From positions 98,705,350-98,769,349 of the forward strand of contig JBAIZL010000001.1 in NCBI GenBank assembly GCA_036971475.1: 64,000 bases of DNA. The letters run 5' to 3'. Made by a program: the position numbers and the translations under genes. The notes below the pieces were generated by a model. It did no database searches, was not told where the DNA came from, and saw nothing but the letters and a program-made list of their open reading frames with translations. Source of the stretch: Prosapia bicincta. Taxonomy: Eukaryota > Arthropoda > Insecta > Hemiptera > Cercopidae. Positions 1 through 15,003 of this stretch are shown here, piece after piece; within the stretch, counting starts at the first letter, position 1; every line of letters starts with the position of its first letter.

Positions 1-690
1 ATACCCGGCAATGTTTTTTGTCATATCTACTCAGAAGGCGGGTTTAACTGAACACGGACTGGTGACTATCACAAGGAGATCAACGCTTAACACTTTGAAG
101 AATACTTCAGAAATGTTTTGACTATCCTTTATTAAAGTCAGCGGTAGTAATTAATCACGTACCTTACTACACCATGGTCGGTCCGAACAATAAAAACCCC
201 AATAAGTCATGGTTCAAAGCCAATATTATTTTTTGGCTAGTGAAAAGAAACATTCCCTTACCACCCGATGCCACAACATTTGAAAAACTAACAAAACCGT
301 TTTAATAAACCACGCAAAACCATTCTTTTAGACCCCAGAAAAATACTTGATCAAATTACTCAGGAATTAAGACCAGATGTAGAGCTGATATGGTTGCAGT
401 TTGCACATTGTGAGCTCAATGCAATAGAACTTATTTGGGCCCATGTGCAAAATTAGGTTGCAAAAATAAATAGAACGTAGGAAACGGGGTTGATGTTACT
501 CGTAATTTATGTGCTGAAATGTTGCAATCAGTGGCACCAGAGCTCTAGGTAAAATGTGTTGGACATACTAAAAACATAGAAGACCATTATTTGGAAAAAA
601 CCATCTCCGTGACGAAATTCCGCTTGTTGAACCAATCATCATAAATGTAGAAGACTCAGATTCAGTAAATGATGATGATAACATAGACGT
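1..690 (+). pseudogene. Decayed Tc1/mariner-type transposase fragment
   Basis: The 3' part of a transposase reads on the plus strand with several frame changes and stops, so the gene is dead. The clearest piece is 382-456, which gives ELIWLQFAHCELNAIELIW followed by AHVQN and a stop. The NxIELIW block is typical of the third catalytic region of the Tc1/mariner (IS630-type) DDE/D fold. Upstream, in other frames, are pieces such as NIPLPPDATTFEKL at about 250-285. Downstream, at 620-690, lies an acidic tail (EDSDSVNDDD). The 5' end lies outside the window. Transposases of this group cut and paste their own element between TA dinucleotides. No terminal repeat is visible at the right end. The family name beyond Tc1/mariner-type is uncertain. 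Confidence 0.7.
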
Positions 691-2345
691 AAAAGATGAC
701 TTCTCTGATTATGAGAATTATTAGAACTGTAAATAAATATAAATTATGTATGTACATAAACAAAATACCGAGAATATTAAGAAAAGACACAAAAAAACAA
801 AAAACCAAAAACATTTATACTCGTGTAGTGATGATTTGGAGTTTAACGGCTAATGTGGAGTTATCTACAGAAAGAAGGAAAATGAAAGACTTATAGTAAA
901 GGTAGAACTAAATAAGGCATATAGGTAAGGAAAATGGTAAGACGAGAGCATGATCGAATACTTTTAGAGCATTAAGTAAGGGACATAAAAGGCATCTGAT
1001 ATTGGGAGTAGGGGAAAGTTAGTTTTGCTCCCTTTCCCACCGTCCCACCTTTGTGTGTGTGAGAGAGAGAGAGAGAGACGAAATACCCCCCACACAAAGA
1101 AAGACAGAGAAAGAAAATGCTTTATAGGTTTTAAAGTCTAGTGTTACAGAGGAATGTTTTAGGTTAGAATAAAAATAAACGGGATCAAATATTTGTTTAG
1201 GACTAAAGGAAAAAATCCACTGCAGGTAAAATTACAGGGCAAGATAATTGAGGGGAAAATTGTTGATTTCATGGAAAGACCTTAGAATCCGGTTCTCCGT
1301 GAGTACAAATCAACTCTTTAGAACGTCAGTGAATAACAAAAGTAGCAAATATGGGTCCGAATGAGAAACTAATAAGGTATTTAAGAAACATAAGAATAAA
1401 CACAAAACCTAGAACAATGGATTAAATTAATCTTTCTTTCTGTTTAACATTTCCGTCGACTTTATTAAATACGTAGGCCTAATACGAAACATAGGATTTT
1501 CGACAGTTAATCTGTTTTTCCAAAAGAGACTCAAGAATTTGTCACACCATAAGCACATCACCAAGCTGCGCACACATCGGCGCCACATCGATACTTAGTT
1601 GCTTAATTGATGCAATAAATTCTTGTAATTAAGACGGGAGATTATATAAATCTATCATTGTCGTGTTTACCGTATGAAGGTCTGCGCAATAAAAACCTGT
1701 GACAGGCGGAAGTAATTTCTCTGACGTCATAAACGGCTTTAATTATTCTGTATGTGTAATAATAAGCGCAAATATTAAAAAAAAAAATTAATATAATACT
1801 GCAAATAAATACTTATACCAATGTGATATCCCACAGACTTCATAGAAGTCGTTAGGGATCATGTTAGTATAAATAAATATGTAAACGGAAATAGGAACAG
1901 TAGATATCAGACAAACTTCGTTCCTGTAGTGTGCGGGGACAAATTCAAAAAGGGAAACCATTAAAATATTCGAAACAGGCGTTTCTACAAATTATTTCGC
2001 ACACAATGGGCTCTGTATTATCACAAACTAAACTGTTTTCTATAAATGTAACTGTTTCTTCATATAACTAATACATGGATCTTAGTAGTACGAAGACAAT
2101 TTATTTGGACTGTCTAGTATTGTCCTTCAATTGTTGGCAAGTGAACCTTCTTTTCATTGCTAAAAAGTCTTCACTAGATTACTCATCTATGTTTTGTTTG
2201 ATTATTTTTCAGACTTTGTTATTTGACTACTTCTGCCACTCTTCCAGAATGTCTTGTTAAACAAACACTAACTCACGAATTAATGTAAGCAAGATTTTTT
2301 AAACCTCTTTTCTTCAATAGGTAAATAACGATAAGATGAATATAC
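691..2345. other. No gene recognised
   Basis: AT-rich sequence with a short GA run at about 1,058-1,078. The only open frames are short (for example 696-896 and 2,075-2,260) and resemble nothing I recognise. Nothing else is supported. Confidence 0.5.
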
Positions 2346-2425
2346 CTCAACTGAATGGTCTAGTGGACAGGAGTCTAGATTACTAAACTAAATGTCCTGT
2401 GTTCGATCCTGGTAAAGGCGAAAAA
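2346..2425 (+). repeat. tRNA-like segment, possible SINE head
   Basis: An A-box-like TGGTCTAGTGG (2,356-2,366) and a B-box-like GTTCGATCC (2,401-2,409) stand about 45 nt apart, the spacing of a tRNA gene's internal Pol III promoter. The T arm does not pair well and no clean cloverleaf can be drawn. A tRNA-derived SINE head or a tRNA relic is therefore more likely than a working tRNA. No second copy was noticed in the window. Confidence 0.35.
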
Positions 2426-3056
2426 AATTGTATGTTTTTTTCAGCTGAAGGCTAAACTTTGCTTGTGACAAATGAGTACGTAGTTTTAAATTTAGAATAC
2501 TTAAAGGGCAGTTAAAGTTTGGTGCTGACAGTATGAAATACATAATAGTTTGGTCAAATAAATAAGGGATCCTATACCAAGTTTATCTCCTAATCTACTT
2601 GATTAGTTGTTGTAGGGTACTCTGTATGGGTACCACAAAAATATGTAGGGATACGCAATCACTAATCGAAACATTTAACATTTGACTACGTAGCAAAATC
2701 AAAAGACATTTTCCTTTTCTGTTTAACCTCAGTTTTTTGTTGTTAAACCGTTATTAAAGAATGAAAGTAAAAAGCCGCAGTCGGAACATAAGTTACCTTT
2801 TCCCTGTTGTATGCAATTTGTCTCAGCCTTTTCCTTTAGCCTAAATTTAAAAGGTAACACAATTTCAGGTACTACGTTGAATAGCATATATTAATTTATG
2901 GAACTTTGATTTATGTTGTCGGATCCCCTTAATGGATTATCTTGAGAGAAAATTTGTTTTTATAATTATAAATATAAAAAATGTAGACAAAATAAGACAA
3001 AACTTAAGACAAAATAAGAATTAAATTTATAACCTCAATATTTTTTTGCTAAATAT
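2426..3056. other. No gene recognised
   Basis: AT-rich intergenic sequence. It may include the body of the possible SINE that starts upstream. Nothing else is supported. Confidence 0.4.
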
Positions 3057-3057
3057 G

Positions 3058-3111
<54 letters not shown>
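3057..3111. repeat. (TA)n microsatellite
   Basis: Uninterrupted TA dinucleotides directly left of the 3,151-3,375 palindrome. A second (AT)n tract follows that palindrome. Confidence 0.95.
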
Positions 3112-3117
<6 letters not shown>

Positions 3118-3150
3118 AAAGGTGATTATTTTTTCTTGATTTATTATAAT

Positions 3151-3369
3151 TATTTAATAACTTCAAAAAGTTCATAATCAAGATGTATTTTATTCAACAT
3201 TTACAATTTTGCTGAAGCTTTTCGCCGGTGTACAGTTCCAGCATTCTCAAAGACTACTCAAATAGAATGTAGTCTTTGAGAATGCTGGAACTGTACACCG
3301 GCGAAAAGCTTCAGCAAAATTGTAAATGTTGAATAAAATACATCTTGATTATGAACTTTTTGAAGTTAT

Positions 3370-3375
<6 letters not shown>
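3151..3375. repeat. Perfect inverted repeat, 107-bp arms, with hammerhead-like ends
   Basis: The arms 3,151-3,257 and 3,269-3,375 are identical when one is reverse-complemented; the spacer is 11 bp. TA microsatellites lie on both sides. In the right arm (3,275-3,316, and mirrored on the minus strand at 3,210-3,251) the order is TTGAGAAT, a GCTGG/CCGGC stem with a long loop, GAA, AAGCTT (two pairs around a GC loop), then C. This resembles a hammerhead core in which C3 and G8 have become U and A. Stem I pairs for only about two bases, so activity is doubtful. Each arm ends in a GAATAAA-like stretch, like the 3' end of a Penelope-like element. Confidence 0.85.

Positions 3376-3440
<65 letters not shown>
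3372..3440. repeat. (AT)n microsatellite
   Basis: Long AT dinucleotide tract joined to the right arm of the preceding palindrome. Confidence 0.95.
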
Positions 3441-3441
<1 letters not shown>

Positions 3442-3468
3442 TTTTAAATTAAATTAATTTTTTGTTCA

Positions 3469-3514
3469 GTACTTCTGAAGATGGTTACCTTGTAACTGAA
3501 ATGTACATCAGGTG
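3469..3514 (+). ncRNA. Candidate hammerhead ribozyme, single copy
   Basis: Stem I (3,470-3,474 with 3,510-3,514) has five pairs, two of them G-U. The core CTGAAGA is at 3,475-3,481, followed by one extra T. Stem II GGTTAC/GTAACT has a CTT loop (3,483-3,497). GAA is at 3,498-3,500. Stem III ATG/CAT has a TA loop (3,501-3,508), and C3509 is the predicted cleavage nucleotide. The order matches a minimal type I hammerhead such as those known from Penelope-like elements. The extra T between A9 and stem II departs from the classical fold. AATAAATAAAG follows, consistent with a retroelement 3' end. I infer the structure by hand; cleavage is untested. Confidence 0.55.
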
Positions 3515-3515
3515 A

Positions 3516-5285
3516 ATAAATAAAGTCGATTTGTGGTTATTGGGTTTATTATTTAAAATATTATAACGTAGGCCACAGTTGCTCAAGAAAATCATTATAA
3601 AAAATGTAGTTAGGTTTGTTTACTAACAAAGAGTTGTTTTGTTAAGAAAAAGATTTAGAACCACTGTCTAAACAATTTTCTTTATAAAAAAATCATTTTT
3701 ATAATTATCATCACCATTATTTAAGAGTTAAGCCTATATTTTTTCAGTTTTCTGGGAACATAAACTAAAGAAAGAAATCTTTTACTCTTCACACATGGTG
3801 TATAATCATTTATATTTAAATAGAATAGGGGCTTTTTTGTACGACGCAACATAATTCCCAAACTGAGATGATACCAACGATTCGATCCCGAGAAAAATAA
3901 GTTTTGAAAAATCACCAGTAACAAATAAAATGAACATATGTTAACAATTAGGTCTTTGCATTTTAATACAGGCTCAGCAAAAAAAAGTAGAAACATAATT
4001 TTACCTTAAAAATGAACAGTAGCTATAATACTTCTTACAAAATACTTGACAAAAACTATTATTCAAGATCTTAAGTCTTAAATGAAAGCACGTACTCGCT
4101 CACATGGACACACACACGCGTTCTTCCACAAACACACATAGCCTATACCCTTTATACAATTTTTTAAAATTTTGTGTAAAAATATTATCTTTTGTATAAA
4201 ATTTTCAAATTACAAATATTCTTTGGAACTTAAGAAGAGTCTTTCAAAGAAAGAATAACAGGCTTGTAATAGACCAAAACAGTTTTAAAGATTTTTCTTT
4301 CTGCAACTTCTTGGTTGAAAGTAAAGTGTTCTGCGTCGTGCGCCAATGACGGCGCAACAGAAGCCAAGTCAGAATCACATGAAACTGAAAGTTCGATGCA
4401 GGTGATCAACATCAGGTGTTAAGCAGTATCATTTATGTTCAAGTTTCATTTACCTATGTATTTTATGCTATATATCGCATGAAAATAATTAAATTTATTT
4501 TCTCTCTCACTCTACTTGTTTCAATTCCAATTCCTTGAGTGTCGACTTGGTGTTCGAACTAGAACAATTTTTAAACCGAAACTTCGAACCTCTCCTAGAT
4601 TAAATTCTAAAACCAAAGTATTTGCAAAACTCAAAAGACTACCAATTTTTCACTCTTTAAAAAAAATATAACAACACACATAAATTTATAAATGGTTTCA
4701 GGAAAAGATAAATTTCCATTCATGTGTATGCGCATCTAGCTGGAAGAGCATAGAAATTCTGTTCATTATTTTATTGAGACAATAGTTCAATGTCACGATT
4801 GGGACCGAGGAGGTGACGAATTCGAGAAAAAAAGTATTACGGAAGTCATGAATTTAACATGTAATTATGGAGGAACGTAGCACATAAAAACGTAAATATG
4901 TATGTAATATAATTATTGTTGTACTTATTGTTGTACATTTTTCATCTAGGCTCCAAAAGTAAACAACACTATACACATCACTATGAAAGCGTTAATAGCC
5001 TGCATATATCGAACTAGTTTTATGTTCGTAATTACAAATACAGTAAGTTACTTTATTTTCAGGAGATAAAAAACTTATAATACATATAAAAACATAAAAG
5101 GAACATTAACACAAGAAAAAAAAATACGGTATATTAAATTTATTTACGTTTTACTTTTTAAAAACTATTGTAATTTTCTTTTGTACTAAAGAGCTCTTTT
5201 CTGTTGTCGCCATTACTATGTAACAGTGTAGACGGTGTTTGCTATTATTGTGACGAATTAGAGAGGTTCTACTTTATGTATATAT
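3516..5285. other. No gene recognised
   Basis: AT-rich sequence. Open frames on the minus strand at 3,721-3,996 and 4,230-4,412 have no recognisable domain and look like chance. No repeat or RNA gene was identified. Confidence 0.5.
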
Positions 5286-5289
5286 ATAT

Positions 5290-5524
5290 ATCACTTTCAC
5301 TATATGTACTTAAACAAGAATCGTACTTGGTATTTATGCGAGTTAACTTTCAAAGATTGGTAGTATCTCCATTATCAAGCATCACTGACTGGGGGTTGTA
5401 GTAGACTGTCTACTAAAACCTGTCAGTCTACTACAACCCCCGGTCAGTGATGCTTGATAATGGAGATACTACCAATCTTTGAAAGTTAACTTGTTCTTGT
5501 TTAAGTACATATAGTGAAAGTGAT
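5290..5524. repeat. Inverted repeat with hammerhead-like arms
   Basis: The inner arms 5,341-5,408 and 5,424-5,491 (68 bp) differ at one base. The outer arms 5,290-5,320 and 5,494-5,524 also pair. A 20-nt block (5,321-5,340) on the left has no partner, so it was inserted on that side or lost from the other. TATA-type repeats lie to the left and a (TA)n tract lies to the right. The right arm holds a hammerhead-like unit described separately; its mirror lies on the minus strand at about 5,335-5,386. Confidence 0.85.
5446..5497 (+). ncRNA. Hammerhead-like unit with U3-A8 core
   Basis: The core reads TTGATAAT (5,454-5,461), which is CTGANGAN with C3 changed to U and G8 changed to A, a pair that could still form. 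Stem II is GGAGAT/ATCTTT (5,462-5,480, two G-U pairs). GAA follows at 5,481-5,483. Stem III is AGT/ACT with a TA loop (5,484-5,491), and T5492 is the cleavage-position base. Stem I is weak, about two pairs. I infer a relative of the better copies in this window, possibly inactive. Confidence 0.35.
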
Positions 5525-5564
5525 AAGTGAATACAAGAAAACAGTGTTGCAAAGCTATATATAG

Positions 5565-5620
<56 letters not shown>
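5565..5620. repeat. (TA)n microsatellite
   Basis: TA dinucleotide tract just right of the palindrome. Confidence 0.9.
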
Positions 5621-5623
<3 letters not shown>

Positions 5624-5799
5624 TGAGATTTACAATTTTTATAGAAGTATTACAAATAAATCAGTTTTAATCGTTACACGTAGTCCAAGCCAACAACTAT
5701 ATTCCATTCGTAGTTTCTATAATTTCATACTCAACTGAAACTGAAACGGATATTGAGATTAAAATGTTGCCTTCATAGATACGTTAAATAAATGTTATT

Positions 5800-6110
5800 T
5801 CTAAGGCATATCTCGGCGCCTCTACAGGTAGATGCAGCGCACACTTTGGGCACCACTGGTCCAGAGGGTCGAACCATTGACTTCTAATCTGGGCTGTTGA
5901 TGGGTAGTGCCGGAATTGAATTCCTGGAAAACTATATGGCTCAAGTTAGACAGTTCTACCCTCTCTTCTAAGCCACGTTTTGGGGTAGTGCTGTCCTAAT
6001 TCATTCATTTATAACCGTATATATACCCTGTAAAGCAGCTCTACCCTCACTTCCAAGCCATGTTTTTTGAGCAAATGGAGATGTTATTATTATTAAGTGT
6101 GGTCTTTCGT
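5800..6110. repeat. Unclassified repeat-like block with internal duplication
   Basis: This block is richer in G and C than its surroundings and ends near an ATT-rich tail (about 6,083-6,098), as LINE or SINE 3' ends do. It contains two related 30-bp copies at about 5,951-5,980 and 6,036-6,066 (both CAG-TCTACCCTC...AAGCCA-type). No coding sequence is visible. The family is unknown. Confidence 0.3.
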
Positions 6111-7570
6111 AATAGAATTTCCAACATTATAAAATAAATATTTTAATTTATTTATTTAAATGTTATATCGTATTTAACTCACAAGGAATAATAAAAACGA
6201 AGGTTATAAAAATATCTGGTTTTGATATAGGCCTATTACAAGCCAAAAAGTATATAGTATATTCCAAAAATCTTTAAAATAAATTACGTTGTAAAATTTA
6301 TTGCCACACATAATTTTCTCATGTGTGTTTCTGTTTTAAATCCCTAACAATAGTCTACCACGTAATAATTGCTTTGACGATAGTGCAAATCTAATCTATT
6401 ATAGATTATTGGTAAATTATTTGAACAATGCGGCTTGTTAGAATTTCAGAATTTTAAAATTTACATGTAAAGAAACAAATGGGCCTAACTGAAAATTATA
6501 AATATCTGAATATTCAACTTATATTTTGGGACAAAACGAAAATAATATTAAACATAATTGCACGTATAAGGACAAATACCATGTTATAACCACCACTACA
6601 GTTTATAAATTGTTCTTTAATTACTGATTATCTCTATGTCCAATTCATTTCTTTTACAGTGTCGACATCTACAGAGGGTTTCAGCAACTAACATCTCTTC
6701 TGTACAACCCTCTGAGGTGTCGACAAGGTTATCTAAGATAAGTTGAGTTACGGAGTTTTACAAACGTTTACCGCAGTCGTTATAACACTGTAGTATTTTC
6801 TTATTCTTTACTATAAATATTTTTTCTCAGGCTCAAACAATTCACAAAATAAAGTCTGTCAATATCGTTTAAAGTCTAAATTCGTTGCTTTCGTTACTGT
6901 GCAACGAGGATTCTGTATTATTTGTAATTTTCACAATTCTTAAGAAACTGTTATTTCCAAAAAGTAGAAGCAACTTTGTTGGCCTTCATTAGCGCCAATT
7001 AGTAGGACAGATCGCTTCTATGATAAGTAGAACCGAAGGTTTTTATGGTAATCTTTTAAGAAGCTTATATCTATTTCCCATGTTTGGTTTAATCACCTTG
7101 TGACAATAGTTCTCTCAAATAAATTTATGCCGGAAACTGTTATCTTTTTAATCATTTCTATTCTCATGCAAAACTTTACGTAAAAACCCGGTGCCAAAGG
7201 CAGTAAACTTAAAAAACCTTATTTATATGTTTGATCTTGAATCTCACACAGTATTATAAACATTGTGGTTTGATAATAATAATAATAATAATAATGGTCG
7301 TGTGTCGGTGACGTTGAAGTTTAAAATTCATTTGGGATAAATTTGGTTAAAATCCTGTAAGTCATTAAACGACGAAAAGAATTTATCATAACTTTATAAA
7401 AGAATTCTTTAATAGTTCAATTTTTATTTGGTTTTTATTGTATCTTGTAATACCCTATTAAAAAAAATTAAAGTCATAGAATACAAAAAAACCTTCATTA
7501 TTATTATTATTATTAAATAATTACATTTTTAAATATAAATTTTTCAATTATTATATATAGGTTATATTTT
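6111..7570. other. No gene; one short hairpin
   Basis: AT-rich. An imperfect hairpin has about 20-bp arms at 6,660-6,680 and 6,706-6,725, both carrying GTCGAC and AGAGGGTT or its complement. (TAA)n or (TTA)n runs occur near 7,275 and 7,497. Nothing else is recognised. Confidence 0.5.
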
Positions 7571-7575
7571 TCAGG

Positions 7576-7576
<1 letters not shown>

Positions 7577-7625
<49 letters not shown>
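7577..7625. repeat. (TA)n microsatellite
   Basis: Uninterrupted TA dinucleotides. Confidence 0.95.
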
Positions 7626-7627
<2 letters not shown>

Positions 7628-10568
7628 ATTCTTAAGTTTAAGTTAAAAATTTAACTAAATAGACCTAAATAAATTTATTTAATATGTAGACTATATTACA
7701 TCACAATATACATTAAGCGATTAGAAAGGCATGACATTAGTAACTATATATACCGTTAGCTTTGATAAAAATAATATAATTTTAGGCTACACTTTATGTT
7801 ACTGGTAACGTGCAACACAGAATGTTACTTTACCGTCGAATAATATAAATACAGCTGTTTCTACAAAGCCATCACGTTATCACGTTATTTAATAAAAACA
7901 TGTATTATTTCTGAATATATATATTAAATTCCGTTTGAAAATCATTTAATCACAGCCTCCAAATAAATCTATGATTATTAATATCTCACGACCCCTCCAT
8001 TACATGATTATTATCTTCAGATTTTGACACGTTATTCGTTACTGAAAACAAGTCTACCGCTGTTATTTAGCCTCCGAAGGTAAGCCGAAGACGATAGATG
8101 GGAGAGACTCGACGCCAAAGTAGCCCCTCGACACTATTGCTCACTATGTACAAATTTGTTTCTCACATGCAGGGTTTAGCCGTGATGAGTGCTTCTTGAA
8201 TAAATATATAATCTCAGATGTACTACTTATGGTAAATTGCTTCAAGGTTGTAAATGTAGCAAGAAATGAAATTGAAATATCGAAAAATATTTGTAGTTTT
8301 GGAATCTCACTCTTCCCTCACTTGTTTAACAGCTTATACAGAGGCAAAATTATCAATGGCAGACTATACATTAAATTTAACCAATTTAGTATATATTGCA
8401 ACTGATGTATTGTATTTGGGTTATTTTACTTGGCAAATTTTTATCATTGCTTTAAATCTTTGTATTGTATTTCCCCTTTCCTTATGGTATCTTCCAAACG
8501 TTCTCATTTATGATTGTGTTCTTATGGCCGTGTATTCTATTGCAGAATGAAATAATTTCTTAATCTCATTCATTTATAGATTTTATTAACTCAATTATTA
8601 CTGCTTACAAATGGAAATACAGTACTTACTTTATAGATGTTAAATGAGCTGAACGTGTTTTCGCAATCGAATTGCAAAATTGATACATTAATTCTTAAAT
8701 TCATACATATAACATTATGCACGTCCGTCTGATGTATTTATAATTACCCAGCGAGAGTATGTAGGTCACTCCAAAGAGGTAGTCGTTAGGAATCACTAAG
8801 CGTAATGACACGTTTGCCAAAATACTAGCCCCGAGGACAAACGTTTTCAAGAATAAATCTTTTTTTAAACGATTAACTACCATGTGTTTAAACCTCTTTA
8901 CCAGAACGACTCGAAGCATTACAAATGATAGATTGAAAATTGTCAGACTTTTTAGTGACAAATCCCAGTTACTAGAGAAAGGTGATAAGCCTTACACGTA
9001 TTTTTTATCTGGGGCACATACAATCGAGTACATATGGTGAAAATGACATTATACAGGAAAACAATATCATTTAAAAATAATCACCAATTGGCTAAACACC
9101 ATTTTCATAAAAATATTAAAATTGCAAAATAATAGAACTTTAAAAAAGTTAAAAATCGTACCACTAACAAATTATATTATTTTAGAATTTACGATTGATT
9201 GGTTTTAGACGTTCATGATATAAATGTGTTTTAACCACTGTTAATACTTAAAACTGTTTAAACACTTCTATTTAAAGATGCTTTTTTAACAAAAATTATA
9301 TAATATTTATGACTATAAATCCTATAAAAACCTTAATTTAATTTATTACACGACAGTAATTACTATTTGTTTTAATATGGTATGTATTTAAGGCTACAAA
9401 TAATTAACTTTATTTATTATGTAAGTGTATATTTTGAATGATGTTTCTGTGATGTTCACTACCGTAGAGTAAAATTTATCACAAACATAGTGGTAAACGT
9501 GATCATAGTGATCACGTATATAAACATTGCAGACTCAAACAGATAATCTGTCGCTGTGTAGGCAATTTTTGGAAAACGCAAATTTTACGTCATGTCAGAG
9601 GTAAACGCTGTGTAAATTTGTAACTGTGAACCGAAAAGTAAAACAATATAATGTAAGAGGCTATCTAGAATAGAAATTTATGATTGCCATGTTTTCAGAC
9701 GGATATATTTGATAATTAGTGATCTGATAATTTACATCCGATCTACTCAGACGTAAAGCAGCTTTCGTATATGCGATAGTATTTTTATTATTGTAATACT
9801 GCTAGTAAAATATACATTTTATTAACGACGCGTACAGCACTGAATACATTTATGACTCTTAGATATTGAATAACATAAGATACTGTACGAACCAACTCTA
9901 AAATTTGTGCCTTTGATCGAGTTCCAAGATGAACAAAACTTAATATAAATCCGCATTTTCTCATAGTTGTCTACGACAATGGCGAGTCCTTCATTTTGTT
10001 TTCGAACCGTCAACTTTACCCGCCGGTACCATGGCAACGGTGGTTTACTAAAGGTGATAGACTGAGGTTTATTTGCTCAAACAATTAGTGAGCCGCCTTG
10101 ACACAACCAGCTTCATTATTGATTGTACAAGCATGGGAATCACTGAAAGGTTTTTAGCAATTCAACTACAACCGAATACAGACATATTTTGCCAGCGTAA
10201 TATGTATTCTCGAAGAATTATTCCGACAAAATTATACTGTAATGAATGTTTATGGTAGTCACCAACTGTTGCGAAATTCAAACCTAGGTTTTATAATAAA
10301 TACTTAAGGATCATCATAAATAAAAGAAATTATAACAATTATTGCATGGAATTATAAGATATCACATGATTTAATAAATTATATAGCATTAAAAAAATGT
10401 TTTATAAGAGATTGCATTTGAAAATAGTTGAAACATAACCTCCAAATAACTTTTAGTGAAGATGAAAACACCATTGTTTTCGAGATCGTCTCTAGAATTC
10501 GTTAGAAAAATAAATCTCGCTAAAAGAAATGGCTTATAAAGCTATATGGCTTGTAAAGTCATGTATAT

Positions 10569-10570
<2 letters not shown>
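7626..10570. other. No gene recognised; X-box-like site
   Basis: Open frames at 8,266-8,550 (+), 8,701-8,961 (-), 9,822-10,037 (-) and 10,073-10,258 (+) have no known domain and no clear splice context. A perfect short palindrome ACGTGATCA-TAG-TGATCACGT sits at 9,497-9,517. An RFX/X-box-like site, GGTACCATGGCAAC, is at 10,025-10,038. No promoter or gene could be tied to it. Confidence 0.4.

Positions 10571-10576
<6 letters not shown>

Positions 10577-10612
<36 letters not shown>
10577..10612. repeat. (TA)n microsatellite
   Basis: TA tract left of the 10,648-10,880 palindrome. Confidence 0.9.
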
Positions 10613-10616
<4 letters not shown>

Positions 10617-10694
10617 TATAGTGATATTTTTTCTTGTATATATAGTTAATAAATTAAAAATATTTCAAAAACAAGAATACTTTTAATGAATATA

Positions 10695-10746
10695 TTTATT
10701 CAAAGCTTTTCGCCGATAAAATAGTATCAGCATCTTCAGGAAAATA
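10695..10746 (-). ncRNA. Candidate hammerhead ribozyme, mirror copy
   Basis: This is the minus-strand twin of the unit at 10,782-10,833, lying in the left arm of the palindrome. Core, stem II, GAA and stem III are identical to its partner. Transcription across the whole locus would give an RNA whose two arms pair with each other, which would compete with ribozyme folding. Confidence 0.45.
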
Positions 10747-10781
10747 ATTATCTAATCTTTAGATAATTATCATTAGATAAT

Positions 10782-10833
10782 TATTTTCCTGAAGATGCTG
10801 ATACTATTTTATCGGCGAAAAGCTTTGAATAAA
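10782..10833 (+). ncRNA. Candidate hammerhead ribozyme
   Basis: The core CTGAAGA (10,789-10,795) is followed by one extra T. Stem II GCTGATA/TATCGGC (10,797-10,816) has seven pairs and a 6-nt loop. GAA is at 10,817-10,819. Stem III is two A-U pairs closed by a GC loop (10,820-10,825), and T10826 is the cleavage position. Stem I starts with three pairs (TTC with GAA) and continues through an internal mismatch. All conserved core bases are present. A Penelope-type 3' end is inferred. Confidence 0.5.
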
Positions 10834-10876
10834 TATATTCATAAAAAGTATTCTTGTTTTTGAAATATTTTTAATT

Positions 10877-10992
<116 letters not shown>

Positions 10993-11280
10993 ATTTAAAA
11001 GATAGTAAAATTGTTAGGTAATCTCGTTAGATTTATTAAGTGATAACGTCATGTTTAACAGATTGTTTCAAGCGCTGCCACATAAGTAGCTAGATATCAA
11101 TAACATATAAACTGAATAATTCTCTAAATCTATTTCAACATAGGCTGTGACGAACGTTATCAAATGAGTACAAGTTAGAATCAAACTTTGAACTTTAAAA
11201 CCTACGATGCCTCTACATTTACAAATATGATTTTTAGAGGATACTTTTCTTATTAAATACCTATTAATTGATGTACATAG

Positions 11281-11474
11281 ATTAATCAACAAGAATTTTG
11301 TAAAACAATATGCTCGAAGCTCAATATTGCAATAGTTTACCAATGTAATATATTGATATCAGCAACGCTTCGAACACCGTCAACTGGTGAGAAAACATTG
11401 AAGCGCTTGCTGATATCAATATATTACATTGATGAAATATTGTAATACTGAACTTCGAGCATATTGTTTATTAA
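11281..11474. repeat. Imperfect inverted repeat
   Basis: The core arms 11,341-11,371 and 11,400-11,431 share CAATGTAATATATTGATATC. The outer arms (GCTCGAAG / CTTCGAGC, TTAATA-type) pair with several mismatches and indels out to 11,281 and 11,474. It has the same fold-back layout as the other palindromes but is more decayed. No intact hammerhead core could be drawn. Confidence 0.7.
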
Positions 11475-14552
<3,078 letters not shown>

Positions 14553-15003
14553 TAATATAACTTTATGATTGCTAATATGACTTTATGAATGATAATATGA
14601 CTTTATGAATGTCAATACGACTTTATGAATGCTAATATGACTTTATGATTGTCAATATGACTATATGAATTCTAATATGACTTTATGAATGCTAATATGA
14701 CTTTATGAATCAATATGACTTTATGATTGCTAATATGACTTTATGAATGTCAATATGACTATATGAATTCTAATATGACTTTATGAATGCTAATATGACT
14801 TTATGAATGCTAATATGACTTTATGAATGTCAATACGACTTTATGAATGCTAATATGACTTTATGATTGTCAATATGACTTTATGAATGCTAATATGACT
14901 TTGTGAATGCTAATATGACTTTATGAATGCTAATATGACTTTATGAATGCTAATATTACATCATTAATGCTGATATGACATTATGAATGCTAATATGACT
15001 TTA
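14553..15003. repeat. 20-bp minisatellite, about 22 copies
   Basis: The unit is gctaatatgactttatgaat, with variants that begin GTC and with CTATATGAATTC. A longer block (GTCAATATGACTATATGAATTC followed by standard units) appears at about 14,651-14,710 and again near 14,750-14,810, so part of the array grew by copying several units at once. It has no unique spacers, so it is not a CRISPR. Confidence 0.95.

Noticed and set aside
3721..3996. 91-codon minus-strand frame
   Set aside because: No domain, no splice context, and chance frames of this length are expected in a 64-kb window.
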